Source: Streptomyces sp. LX-29 (GTDB lineage Bacteria > Actinomycetota > Actinomycetes > Streptomycetales > Streptomycetaceae). From it: a stretch of DNA of 64,000 bases. Below are positions 34,296 to 42,787 of this stretch, in pieces. The stretch covers positions 1,364,001-1,428,000 of the forward strand of contig NZ_CP089746.1 of the NCBI RefSeq assembly GCF_029541745.1. The letters run 5' to 3'. The translations under genes and the position numbers were made by a program. Within the stretch, counting starts at the first letter, position 1. Each line of letters opens with the position of its first letter. The notes under the pieces were generated by a model. The model was not told where the DNA came from. It worked only from the letters and a program-made list of their open reading frames with translations, and did no database searches.

Positions 34296-35389
34296 CTCTC
34301 TCGTACGACCACGAAGTCGGCGAGCGCCACGAGCTGCGCCCGGACCGTCTCGGGCAGCCGCACCTCGCTCAGCGCGGAGACCGCGGTGGCGTGCTGACGG
34401 CGGGCCTCCTGGGAGGTCCAGTCGCGTCCGCCCGCCCGCTCGATCAGCGCCGCGCGGGTGGCGAACTCCTCCTCGTCGAAGTCGGCGAACTCCGAGTCGG
34501 GCTGCTTGGCGTCGGCCGCCAGCAGCTCGGCGAGCTCCTCGGAGGCCGCTCCGCCGGCGGCCAGGGCGGCGACGACGGGCAGCGACTTCTTGCGCTGCCG
34601 CAGATCGCTCCAGGTCTGCTTGCCGGTGGCCTCGGGATCGCCCCAGATCCCGAGCAGGTCGTCGACGGCCTGGAAGGCGAGGCCGAGGTGGTAGCCGTAG
34701 CGCTCCAGGGTGTCGGCGGTGTGGTCGTCCGCGCCGCCCAGCACCGCGCCGATGGAGGTGGCGCAGGCCAGCAGCGCGCCGGTCTTGTTGCCCTCCATCT
34801 CCAGACACTCCTCGACGGTGACCCGCTCCCGGTGTTCGTAGGAGATGTCCTGGGCCTGGCCGTCGATGAGCCTGCGGGTGGCGGCGGTCAGCCGCCGGGT
34901 GGCACGCCCCGCCTCCGCGGTGCCCAGCTCCAGCAGTATCTCGTTGGCCAGCGCGAAGAGCGCGTCGCCGACGAGGATGGCCTGGGCCGGTCCGTGCACC
35001 TTCCACACGGTGTCCCGGTGGCGGCGCTGCTCGTCCCGGTCCATCAGGTCGTCGTGGAGCAGCGAGAAGTTGTGCACCAGCTCGACCGCGACCGCGCCGG
35101 GGATGCCGGTCTCGGGCGGCGCCCCCGCGGCCTCGGCGGAGATCAGCGCCAGCGCCGGGCGGACCGCCTTGCCGCTGTCGCCCGCGGACGGCCGGCCCGC
35201 GGCGTCGATCCAACCGAAGTGGTACGCCGCGACCGCGTCCATGGGTGCCGCCAGTCGGCCCACGGCCGCGCGCAGCACCGGTGTGGCGAGCGTCCGACCG
35301 CGCTCCAGCAGCGCGGCGACGGCCGCGGAGTCGACGGCGGGGGTCACCGGGGTCACGGGCTCTCCTCTGTTCTGGGTCATGGTGCTCAT
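34292..35389 (-). CDS. Polyprenyl (farnesyl-type) diphosphate synthase of hopanoid operon
   Basis: A 365-residue trans-prenyltransferase. The first Asp-rich motif is in HNFSLLHDDLMDRDEQRRHR (DDLMD) and the second is FQAVDDLLGIWGD (DDLLG). Lys/Arg diphosphate contacts (GKAVRPAL, YEHRERVTVEEC) are in place. Residues before the first motif are not bulky enough to tell C15 from C20 with certainty; farnesyl diphosphate for squalene is the expected product in this operon. The ATG at 35389 overlaps the hpnE stop (ATGA) and has AGGAGG 5 nt upstream. The stop overlaps the small repeat ORF. Confidence 0.95.
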   Translation of the reverse strand: MSTMTQNRGEPVTPVTPAVDSAAVAALLERGRTLATPVLRAAVGRLAAPMDAVAAYHFGWIDAAGRPSAGDSGKAVRPALALISAEAAGAPPETGIPGAVAVELVHNFSLLHDDLMDRDEQRRHRDTVWKVHGPAQAILVGDALFALANEILLELGTAEAGRATRRLTAATRRLIDGQAQDISYEHRERVTVEECLEMEGNKTGALLACATSIGAVLGGADDHTADTLERYGYHLGLAFQAVDDLLGIWGDPEATGKQTWSDLRQRKKSLPVVAALAAGGAASEELAELLAADAKQPDSEFADFDEEEFATRAALIERAGGRDWTSQEARRQHATAVSALSEVRLPETVRAQLVALADFVVVRER

Positions 35390-36900
35390 GCCGCCTCCTC
35401 GGGGATCCCCCCGCGCAGGGCGGGGAGAGGGTTCTCATGTGGGCGGCCCAAGGCGGCGAGCGCCTCGCCGGCGGCGGTCAGTCCGCTGCGCACGGCGCCC
35501 TCCATGGTCGCGGGCCATCCGGTGGCGGTCCACGCGCCGGCCAGGTAGAGGCCGGGCGCGTTGGTGGGGGCGGACGGACGCAGCCGGCCGACCCCGGGGG
35601 TGGGGGCGAACGTGGCCGTGCGCTCCCGGGTGACGAAGAAGTCCCGGACCACCGCGCGGCGGGCGGCCGGCAGCAGCCGCGCCAGCTCGGGCAGGTAGCG
35701 CTCGCGCAGCTCGGCGACGGGGCGGTCGATGTCGTCGTGGGCGGCGGACTGGGAGACCGCCAGATACTGTCCGGCCGGGCCCCCGCTCGCGGGGGCGGCG
35801 AGCCCGGAGGAGTCGGTGCGGTCGAAGACCCACTGGATCGGGCTGCCGACGGCCGCGAAGAAGGGGCGGCGCAGCACGGTCCTGTCGTAGACGACGTGCA
35901 GGTTGAGGATGGGCGCGGTGCCGATCCGCAGCAGCCGGTCGGGGTCGTCCAGCGCGCCCTCGGGCAGCAGGGCGTGGGTCTCGCGCTGCGGGACGGCCAG
36001 CACCACGGTGTCGGCCTCCAGCGTCTCCGCGCCGCCGGTGCCGCCCTGGACCGCCACGCTCCAGCGGCCGGCCTCGGTGCGGGTGAGGGCGCCGGCCCGG
36101 GTGCGCAGCAGGGTGCGTACGCCGGCCGTGTCGAGGGCGGCGCGGGCCCGGGTGTCGTGCAGCTCGCCGAGGGGGGCGTGCGCCCAGCCGATGTCGGCGG
36201 CGGCCGGGTCGGAGAGCAGTCCGGTCTTGAAGACCATGGCGGCGAGGCCGAGCGAGGCGTGCGCGGCGGTGGCGTTGAGGGTGGCGACGCCGATCAGGTC
36301 CCACAGCGCCTCGACGGCGCGCGGCGACTGGCCGTGGCGGCGCAGCCAGCTGGCGAAGTCCACCCCGTCCAGGGCCGGGTCGGCGGGGTCGAGCCCCCGG
36401 AGGGCGAGGGCGGCCCGGCCGGCCATGGCCCGTTCGGTCAGGGACAGGTGCGGATAGCCGGCCAGGCTGGGGACCAGGTGCAGCGGCACCGGCAGTGGGG
36501 CGCGGCGGATCCGGCCGAGCCGCGGGCCGTGGGCCGTCCCGGTCCCGCGCCGCGCCCCGGGGTCGAGCACCGGCACGTCCAGGGTGCTCTGGAGCGGGGC
36601 GAGCCGGGCCGCGTCGACGCGGTCCAGGAACCAGCGGTAGGCGGTGCAGCAGCGCAGATAGACGTGCTGGCCGTTGTCGACGCTCAGTTCGCCGGCCGGG
36701 GAGTCGCGACGGAAGGAGAAGGCGAGGCCGCCGAGGCGAGGCCGGCCCTCGAGGAGGGTGACGCGCACCCCGGCGTCGGCGAGCGCCAGCGCCGCGGTGG
36801 TCCCGGCCAGTCCCCCGCCGACAACCACGGCGGCCGCCCCCTCGGGACGGCCTGTCGCGTGCGTCCGGTGCCGGTCGGGGCGCGTGGCGTGTGTCGTCAT
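35386..36900 (-). CDS. hpnE: Hydroxysqualene dehydroxylase HpnE
   Basis: A 504-residue FAD-dependent amine-oxidase-fold protein performing the last, reductive step to squalene. The dinucleotide fold is at the N-terminus (AVVVGGGLAGTTAALALADA, then VTLLEGRPRLGGLAFSF). The family segment SVDNGQHVYLRCCTAYRWFL follows, and the C-terminal FAD block is APGLYLAGAWTATGWPATME. It begins with ATG 36900, preceded by a GGGGGTGG stretch, 79 bp after hpnD. It ends within the start of the prenyl synthase gene. Together with HpnC and HpnD it replaces a eukaryotic-type squalene synthase. Confidence 0.96.
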   Translation of the reverse strand: MTTHATRPDRHRTHATGRPEGAAAVVVGGGLAGTTAALALADAGVRVTLLEGRPRLGGLAFSFRRDSPAGELSVDNGQHVYLRCCTAYRWFLDRVDAARLAPLQSTLDVPVLDPGARRGTGTAHGPRLGRIRRAPLPVPLHLVPSLAGYPHLSLTERAMAGRAALALRGLDPADPALDGVDFASWLRRHGQSPRAVEALWDLIGVATLNATAAHASLGLAAMVFKTGLLSDPAAADIGWAHAPLGELHDTRARAALDTAGVRTLLRTRAGALTRTEAGRWSVAVQGGTGGAETLEADTVVLAVPQRETHALLPEGALDDPDRLLRIGTAPILNLHVVYDRTVLRRPFFAAVGSPIQWVFDRTDSSGLAAPASGGPAGQYLAVSQSAAHDDIDRPVAELRERYLPELARLLPAARRAVVRDFFVTRERTATFAPTPGVGRLRPSAPTNAPGLYLAGAWTATGWPATMEGAVRSGLTAAGEALAALGRPHENPLPALRGGIPEEAA

Positions 36901-36979
36901 GTGTCCACCCCCTCACTCGTGGACTGGGACGTGCGGCCGCGGCGGAGGGTTGCCCGCCGCTTGTGCCGGGCGGTTCGGT

Positions 36980-37942
36980 TCACCGCAGCTCTCCCCTCGG
37001 TCCCCGGGCGTGTTGTCGGGCGACCAGCCGGGCGTCCATCCCGGCCAGCCCGCGCACCGCGACGTACGCCTTCTCATGGCCGGGCAGCGAGACCCGGCCG
37101 CGTAGCACGGCTGCCGGATCGCGGGCGATGCGCTCCAACAGCCGCCGGTAGATGCCCGCCATGGCCGCCACACAGGCGCCGCTGCGCCGGTCCAGCATGG
37201 GCAGCAGCCGGAAGCCGGTGGCGAACAGCGCCCTGGCCCGCCGCACCTCGAAGTGCACCAGGCCGGTGAAGTCGGCCTCCGGTGGTGCGACGGAGGTGTG
37301 GAAGGCCGGCGGGCAGCCGAACTTGGCCAGGTCCTCGGTGGGCAGGTAACCGCGTCCGCTGGCCGCGTCCTCGCGAACGTCCCTGAGGATATTGGTCAGT
37401 TGGAGCGCCAGGCCAAGCGTGTCGGCGTACTCGGCGGCGCGCTCGGCGTCCCGCGCGCCCGGCAGGGTGCCGAAGACCCCGAGCGAGAGCCGGCCGATGG
37501 CGCCGGCCACGCAGCGGCAGTACACCTTCAGGTCGTCCCAGGTCTCGTAGCGCTCGCCGGAGACGTCCATCAGCACGCCGTCGATCAGCTCGTCCAGCCC
37601 GTCCAGCGGGATCGGGAAGCGGCGGGCGGCGTGGGCGAGGGCGACCGCCACCGGGTCGGTGTCGTCCTCGGCGATCCGGCCGTCCCGGATCCGGTCGAGC
37701 ACCGCGCGGGTGTCGGCCAGCCGGGTCCGCTTGGCTGCGGCGTCCAGCGGTCCGTCGCCGATGTCGTCGACCCGGCGCGAGAAGGCGTACAGCGCGGACA
37801 TGGCGTGCCGCTTCTCGGTCGGCAGCAGCCTGATGCCATAGGCGAAGTTACGGGCCTGCACCCCGGTCACGGCCTCGCAGTAACGGTACGCCGCGAGTAC
37901 TGGCGCGGACACGTGCCCCGATCCGTTCACGGTCCGGCTCAC
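36980..37942 (-). CDS. hpnD: Presqualene diphosphate synthase HpnD
   Basis: A 320-residue phytoene/squalene-synthase-fold enzyme condensing two farnesyl diphosphates. The Asp-rich motifs are in LYAFSRRVDDIGDGPLD and LQLTNILRDVREDAASGRGY. YRYCEAVTGVQARNFAYGIR is the HpnD-type N-terminus. The GTG at 37942 overlaps the hpnC stop by 4 bp (GTGA), so the pair is co-translated. It is the second gene of the operon. Assignment to HpnD rather than HpnC rests on the longer ILRDVREDAA region and the gene order. Confidence 0.95.
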   Translation of the reverse strand: MSRTVNGSGHVSAPVLAAYRYCEAVTGVQARNFAYGIRLLPTEKRHAMSALYAFSRRVDDIGDGPLDAAAKRTRLADTRAVLDRIRDGRIAEDDTDPVAVALAHAARRFPIPLDGLDELIDGVLMDVSGERYETWDDLKVYCRCVAGAIGRLSLGVFGTLPGARDAERAAEYADTLGLALQLTNILRDVREDAASGRGYLPTEDLAKFGCPPAFHTSVAPPEADFTGLVHFEVRRARALFATGFRLLPMLDRRSGACVAAMAGIYRRLLERIARDPAAVLRGRVSLPGHEKAYVAVRGLAGMDARLVARQHARGPRGELR

Positions 37943-38934
37943 CCCTCTCTTCGCAGTGTCGCCCCCACCTCGCGCAGCAGGCTGAGCTTGGTGGGCTTGG
38001 GAGGTCCAGCGAGTACGTCGTGTCCCCGGCTGGCGACCGCGCGCAGCGCGGCTCGGCCGCCCGCCACGAAACCGGCGAGCAGCAGCCTGAGCCTGCCGTC
38101 GACGCTACCCACCAGCGGGCTGCCTTCGTCCAGCAGGTCCCGGGCGCGTTCCGCCTCGAAGGCGACCAGCGCGCGCACCGACGCGGTCGCCTTCGGCGCG
38201 GCCAGGTCGGCCTCGGTGACGGAGAAACGCGCCATGTCCTCGGCAGGGAGGTAGACGCGGTCGCGGCCGAGGTCCTCGGCCACGTCCTGGAGGTGCTCGA
38301 TGATCTGGAGGGCGGTGCAGACGGCGTCCGAGTGTCGGACGCGCTCCGGGCTGGTGGTGCCGGTGATGCCCAGCACCAGCCGGCCGACGGGGTTGGCGGA
38401 CAGCTCGCAGTAGTCGAGCAGCTCCTGGTAGGTGGCGTAGCGGCGGACCCGCTGGTCCTGCCGGTTGGCCTCGATCAGTCCCAGGAAGGGGCCGGGGGTG
38501 AGCCCGCAGCGGCGGACGGTGGGGCGCAGCGCCCGCAGCAGCGGGTGGCGGGGCGACTCGCCCGTGGCGGCGAAGACGCGCCACAGGTCGGCCTCGAAGG
38601 CGTCCAGCAGCGCCAGCCGGTCCGCGGCCCGCTCGGGGTCGACGCCGAGCAGGGCGGCGTCGGTGCCGCCCGGGGCCAGGTCGCCGTCGCCGATGTCGTC
38701 GACGAGCCGGGCGTAGCCGTAGACCGCCATCAGGTCGGTGCGCCAGGCCCGCGGCAGGAAGAACGGCGCGACCGGGAAGTTCTCGCGGCCGGCCTTGCCG
38801 AGCAGGGCCCGGGTGTGCGCCTGTGCGTCGGGCCGCTCGTCGTGGCCGAGCCGTGGGCGTGCGGCGGCACGGATCGGGCGCCCGGACGCGGGGCGGCCGC
38901 CGGTCGTCGGATCGCCGGAGCGGCCGTGGGGCAC
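37939..38934 (-). CDS. hpnC: Hydroxysqualene synthase HpnC
   Basis: A protein of about 331 residues, first gene of the hopanoid operon, converting presqualene diphosphate to hydroxysqualene. ALLGKAGRENFPVAPFFLPR is the HpnC-type opening. The Asp-rich motifs are in GYARLVDDIGDGD and IIEHLQDVAEDLGRDRVYLP. The start is uncertain: GTG 38934 is used, with GTG 38997 in frame upstream; neither has a good ribosome site, so transcription may begin close to the start. The N-terminal 40 residues are Arg/Pro-rich. It lies about 350 bp downstream of the TetR gene. Confidence 0.92.
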   Translation of the reverse strand: MPHGRSGDPTTGGRPASGRPIRAAARPRLGHDERPDAQAHTRALLGKAGRENFPVAPFFLPRAWRTDLMAVYGYARLVDDIGDGDLAPGGTDAALLGVDPERAADRLALLDAFEADLWRVFAATGESPRHPLLRALRPTVRRCGLTPGPFLGLIEANRQDQRVRRYATYQELLDYCELSANPVGRLVLGITGTTSPERVRHSDAVCTALQIIEHLQDVAEDLGRDRVYLPAEDMARFSVTEADLAAPKATASVRALVAFEAERARDLLDEGSPLVGSVDGRLRLLLAGFVAGGRAALRAVASRGHDVLAGPPKPTKLSLLREVGATLRREG

Positions 38935-39287
38935 GGCGTACTCATGCGACGTAGGAGACTCGAGGGAGGACCCGCTGCGCTCGTCCTCCCCGGTCACTGT
39001 GGACAGCCAGGCATACGGACGAGGACCGCGCCTCCGCGCGGGAGCGGTCGACCGGGCCCAGTGGGAGCGCTGGAGGTGGGCCGTGAAGCCAATGCCGTCA
39101 CATCCCCGTTCTACACCGGTTAACAGGATCGGCACGAAGCGGACACGCCGCGCCGCCCTGTCAAGGGCGGCTGACCACTCACCTCCGCTCACCTGGAACG
39201 AGGTGAGCGGGCGACGGTCCCGGCGTGGCCCGAATGGGCACCGGTCCAGCTTACGCCTTCGCTTGTGGAGACGACCGGGGGGAGTCC
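38935..39287 (-). promoter_or_regulatory. Upstream region of the hopanoid operon
   Basis: 353 bp without a gene, between the TetR stop and hpnC. On the minus strand it has a TTGACA (39164-39159) set inside a CCGCCC/GGGCGG dyad, a plausible -35 or operator. An AT-richer GTTAACCGGTGTAGAAC stretch lies about 30 bp further on. The promoter assignment is tentative because the spacing is not canonical. Confidence 0.4.
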
Positions 39288-40031
39288 CTACGCCTCCTGT
39301 TCGAACAGGTCCTCGATGCCCACGACCCGGGTGAGGTCCCGCAGCTCGCGCTCGAAGAACGCCTCCCCGTCCGCCAGCGCGAACGACATGAAGCCCAGGG
39401 TCTCCAGGCACATCAGCCCGTAGAGCCGCACCCAGCAGCGCAGCATGACGGCGATGGCGCCGGTGGGGAGCGTGATCTCCTGGGCCTCGCTGAGCCCGCG
39501 CAACTGCTCCACCAGCGCCGGTTCCAGCTCGGCCACCTCGGGCACGGGCCAGGGCCGGACCCGCCACAGGTCCTCGAACAGGTGGGACCAGAGCGAGCCG
39601 AAGACGGTCCAGCCGGTCTCCGGATCCGGCCGGGCGCCGGACCGGCCGAGACCCTGTGTCCAGGGGCCGAGCACCAGCCCGAACTCGTGCGGGTTCCGCA
39701 GCGCCCAGGCGCGCAGCGCCCGCGCGGCGGCGATCAGCCGTCGGCCGGGGTCGTCCGCGGGGAGCGCCTCGGTCATCACCCGGACCCGCTCCGCCATCTC
39801 GGCGAAGATGTCCGCCCGCAGCGCCATGATCAGGGCGTCCCGGCTGGTGAAGTAGCGGTAGACGGCCGGGGCGGTCATGCCCATGTCCCGGGCGATGGCC
39901 CGTATCGTCACGTTCTCCGGCCCCTGCTGGACCAGCAGCTCCCGCGCCACGTCCTTGATCTCGCGGATGGTGGCGATCCGCAGTCGCTCACGCCGGGTGT
40001 ACGGCACGACCGGCGCGTCCCCCTGGGACAT
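39288..40031 (-). CDS. TetR/AcrR-family regulator with TetR_C-type ligand domain
   Basis: A 247-residue repressor-type protein. The N-terminal helix-turn-helix is IKDVARELLVQQGPENVTIR and DMGMTAPAVYRYFTSRDALI. The C-terminal ligand domain (AWALRNPHEFGLVLGPWTQG, WVRLYGLMCLETLGFM) is the WHG-like class common in actinobacteria. The ATG at 40031 has GAGGGGGAAG about 5 nt upstream. It lies upstream of the hopanoid operon on the same strand and downstream of the PKS cluster; either could be its target. A 7-bp inverted repeat in its own promoter is a candidate operator. Confidence 0.92.
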   Translation of the reverse strand: MSQGDAPVVPYTRRERLRIATIREIKDVARELLVQQGPENVTIRAIARDMGMTAPAVYRYFTSRDALIMALRADIFAEMAERVRVMTEALPADDPGRRLIAAARALRAWALRNPHEFGLVLGPWTQGLGRSGARPDPETGWTVFGSLWSHLFEDLWRVRPWPVPEVAELEPALVEQLRGLSEAQEITLPTGAIAVMLRCWVRLYGLMCLETLGFMSFALADGEAFFERELRDLTRVVGIEDLFEQEA

Positions 40032-40100
40032 GCGCTTCCCCCTCGTCTTCGCGCACCGAGCCCCTCACGGCGCCCGGCTTCACGATACAGCCATAGGTTT

Positions 40101-40136
40101 GGTGAACACCTGCCGCTGAGGCGTCTCGCGTTCACC
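40101..40136. promoter_or_regulatory. Inverted repeat upstream of TetR gene
   Basis: GGTGAAC (40101-40107) and GTTCACC (40130-40136) are perfect complements 22 bp apart, 70-105 bp upstream of the TetR start. TetR proteins often bind paired half-sites near their own genes, though this spacing is long. Confidence 0.4.
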
Positions 40137-40145
40137 GTTAAACGA

Positions 40146-40185
40146 CCCCCGTCACCGCGCCCACCTGCGGACACGGCGACGGGGG
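40146..40185 (-). terminator. Candidate terminator after the P450 gene
   Basis: CCCCCGTC (40146-40153) pairs with GACGGGGG (40178-40185), an 8-bp stem with a 24-nt GC-rich loop, 11 bp past the P450 stop. It would separate the PKS cluster from the TetR gene. It is weaker than the other terminators here. Confidence 0.4.
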
Positions 40186-40195
40186 CCGGAGCCGG

Positions 40196-41809
40196 TCAGG
40201 AGGGGTGATGCGGACAGGAGGCGGGCGGGGCGTCCCCCGCCGCCGCGGTGTCGACCGTCCCGGCGTCGCCCGTCCTGACGTCGACCGCCCCCGCGTCGAC
40301 CGTCTTCGTGTCGACCGCCCCGGCGTCGACCGTCCCGATGTCGACCGCCCCCGCGTCGGCCGTCCCCGCGGCCGGGGCCGGGACGCTCGCCGGGGCCGGG
40401 ACGCTCGCCGGGGCGGGCTGCCGCGCCGGGGTCGCGGCCCGCTCGCGCGGGACCACGGTCACCATGACGTCCTGGAGCGGGCGCAGCGAGACCACCGGCG
40501 AGCCGTACTGCAGCGAGCTGCCGGGGATCCGCTGGATCTTGAACCGCTGGTTGACCATGGCGACGATGAGCCGCAGCTCCAGCAGGGCCATGAAGTTGCC
40601 CACGCACTGCCGGGGCCCGGCGCCGAACGGGAAGTACGCCAGCCGGGGCCGCTGCCGGATGGCCTCGGTGGTGAAGCGGTACGGGTCGAAGGCGAGCGGG
40701 TTGTCCCAGTAGCGCGGGTTGTGGTGGGTGACGAGCGGGGAGAGCAGGATCGAGGAGCCGGCCTCGATGTCGTAGCCGCCCAGCTGGTCCGCCCCCACGG
40801 CGGCCCGCGGGAAGATCCAGATCGGCGGGTGCATCCGCAGGCTCTCGTCGACGACCATGCGGGTGTAGCTGAGGGAGTCGGCGTTCTGCGCGTCGGGCAG
40901 CCCGCCGCCGAGCACGGTGGCGATCTCGGCGTCCAGCTCCTCCTGCACGTTGGGGTGGGAGGCGATCGACAGCAGCGTCCAGCACAGCGACACCGCGGTG
41001 GTCTCATGGCCGGCCAGGTAGACCGTGAGCAGCTCGTCCTTGATCTGCTGGGCGGTCCAGGGACGGCCGGTGACGGGGTCGACGGCCTGCTCCATCAGCG
41101 CGATCAGCGGGCCCTCGCCGGTCTCCGCGTACCGCCGGCGGACGTCGGCCACCACCCGGTCGAAGACCCGGTGGATCCGCTCGATCTTGCGCTTGCGCTC
41201 CGTGGGCACCCAGGAGGGCAGCATCTCGGCGGCGGTGCCGCGGCGGAACATCACCTCGACGACGTCGTCGACGATCTGCTTCAGCACCCGGGTCTCGGTC
41301 TTGATGTCGTAGGCGAACAGCGAGCGGCTGAGGGTGACCAGGGTCAGCTTCAGCATGTCGGTCATCAGGTCGACCGGCTGGCCCGCGGCGGCCTTGCGCT
41401 CCCAGCCCTCCATCATCTCCTCGGTGGCCCGGACGATGTTGGGGACGATGTCGTTGACGGCCTGCTTGAGGAAGACCGGCTGGACCGCGCGTCGGTGGCC
41501 GCGCCAGAACTCGCCGTCGGTGGTCAGCAGGCCCTTGCCCATGACCACGCCGAACTGCTCGTACAGCGGGCCGCGGACGTAGTTGGCGTGGTTCTCCACC
41601 AGGACCCGGCGCACCGCGTCCGGGCCGGTGACCTGATGCACCGTCATCGGGCCCAGCTGCATGCGCACCACCTCGCCGTAGTCGCGCTGCAGGCCCAGCA
41701 GGAACTCCGCGGTGTTGCGCTTCCAGTGCGCCAGGCTGCCCAGCAGGGGGACGCCCTTGGGGCCGGGCGCGAGGGAGCGCCGGCGCTGGGGGATCGTGGT
41801 CGTCGCCAT
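40196..41809 (-). CDS. Cytochrome P450 with repetitive C-terminal tail
   Basis: A 537-residue P450. The I-helix oxygen motif is LTVYLAGHETTAVSLCW, the ExxR is in VVDESLRMHPPIW, and the haem-Cys motif is FPFGAGPRQCVGNFMALLE. The domain is complete by about residue 460, similar to fatty-acid or long-chain hydroxylase-like bacterial P450s. The last 75 residues are an unusual low-complexity tail of five-residue units (VDAGA, VDIGT, VDTKT), then ASCPHHPS. The ATG at 41809 has AAGGAG about 10 nt upstream. It is the last gene of the PUFA-like PKS cluster, so it likely oxidises the released chain. No redox partner is encoded nearby. Confidence 0.94.
   Translation of the reverse strand: MATTTIPQRRRSLAPGPKGVPLLGSLAHWKRNTAEFLLGLQRDYGEVVRMQLGPMTVHQVTGPDAVRRVLVENHANYVRGPLYEQFGVVMGKGLLTTDGEFWRGHRRAVQPVFLKQAVNDIVPNIVRATEEMMEGWERKAAAGQPVDLMTDMLKLTLVTLSRSLFAYDIKTETRVLKQIVDDVVEVMFRRGTAAEMLPSWVPTERKRKIERIHRVFDRVVADVRRRYAETGEGPLIALMEQAVDPVTGRPWTAQQIKDELLTVYLAGHETTAVSLCWTLLSIASHPNVQEELDAEIATVLGGGLPDAQNADSLSYTRMVVDESLRMHPPIWIFPRAAVGADQLGGYDIEAGSSILLSPLVTHHNPRYWDNPLAFDPYRFTTEAIRQRPRLAYFPFGAGPRQCVGNFMALLELRLIVAMVNQRFKIQRIPGSSLQYGSPVVSLRPLQDVMVTVVPRERAATPARQPAPASVPAPASVPAPAAGTADAGAVDIGTVDAGAVDTKTVDAGAVDVRTGDAGTVDTAAAGDAPPASCPHHPS
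40240..40400 (-). repeat. 15-bp degenerate repeats coding the P450 tail
   Basis: Repeating GTCGACGCCGGGGCG-type units, phase-locked to the P450 frame, encode the Val-Asp-x-Gly-Thr/Ala pentads. The adjoining part has two PAPASV units encoded by an 18-bp direct repeat. Confidence 0.75.
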
Positions 41810-41829
41810 GGTTGGGGTTCTCCTTGCTG

Positions 41830-42714
41830 TCAAGAGCGCGGCCCGCGCGGGACGGGGAACAGGCGGCGTACGAAGAGGTTGTCGAAGACCGAGTCCGGGG
41901 CGAGGCGGCGCAGCGCGAGGGTGCTGTGCGCCAGGAAGCCCACCGGGTAGCGGGCGCGGGGCCGCGCGGTGCGCAGGATCCGCTCCACGGTCCTGGCCAC
42001 GTCGTCCGACTGGATGGCGAAGGTGCCCGCCAGGGTGCGGCGGCCGCCGCCGTAGATGGCGTTGAAGTAGTCGACGGTCTGGCGGCGGAACTCCTCGTAG
42101 TCGCGGCCGGCGAGCTTGAGGTTCCGCACGTTCTCCACGTACTTGGCGCCGAACTCGGTGCTGCGCACCGGTCCGGGCTCGACGAGGACCACCCGGACGC
42201 CGAAGGCGGCGGTCTCCAGTCGCATCGCGTCGCTGAGTGCCTCGACGGCGTGCTTGGTGGCGTTGTAGTAGCCGGAGCCGGGCACGGCGTAGCGGCCGAA
42301 GATGGAGGAGACGTTGACGACGGTGCCGCTGCCGGCCGCGCGCATGCCCGGCAGCACCAGTCGACTGAGCCGCACCAGGCCGAAGACGTTGGTCTCGAAC
42401 TGCCGCCGCACCTCGTCGAGTTCGGCCTCCTCGACCACCGCGGACAGTGCGTAGCCGGCGCTGTTGACCAGCGCCCCGACCGAGCCGTGCGCGGCCTCCA
42501 CCTCGGCCACGGCCGCGCGCATGCTCTCCTCGTCGGTGACGTCCAGCGGCAGGGTGTGAATGCCGGCCCCGGCGAGGTCCTTGATCGCGTCGGGGCGGCG
42601 GGCGGTCGCGTACACCTGGTGCCCGGCCCGGTGCAGCCGCAGCGCGCAGGCCCGGCCGATGCCGGAGGAGCAGCCGGTGATCAGGACCGAGGTCGGGGTG
42701 GGCTTCGTGGTCAT
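41830..42714 (-). CDS. Short-chain dehydrogenase/reductase
   Basis: A 294-residue SDR. It has VLITGCSSGIGRACALRLHR at the N-terminus, NSAGYALS, catalytic Ser in VNVSSIFGRYAV, and YxxxK in GYYNATKHAVEAL. The C-terminal extension (residues 240-294) is longer than in FabG-type enzymes, resembling retinol/hydroxysteroid-dehydrogenase-like SDRs acting on lipophilic alcohols. It starts at ATG 42714 and ends 20 bp before the P450, in the same transcript as the PKS genes. Oxidation or reduction of a hydroxyl on the polyketide/fatty chain is the likely role. Confidence 0.93.
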   Translation of the reverse strand: MTTKPTPTSVLITGCSSGIGRACALRLHRAGHQVYATARRPDAIKDLAGAGIHTLPLDVTDEESMRAAVAEVEAAHGSVGALVNSAGYALSAVVEEAELDEVRRQFETNVFGLVRLSRLVLPGMRAAGSGTVVNVSSIFGRYAVPGSGYYNATKHAVEALSDAMRLETAAFGVRVVLVEPGPVRSTEFGAKYVENVRNLKLAGRDYEEFRRQTVDYFNAIYGGGRRTLAGTFAIQSDDVARTVERILRTARPRARYPVGFLAHSTLALRRLAPDSVFDNLFVRRLFPVPRGPRS

Positions 42715-42787
42715 CGAGGTCCTCGTGTGACGGGTCGGTGGGCGGCCGCGCGGGCCGGTCCCGACGGCGGGACCGGCCCGGGGCGGG

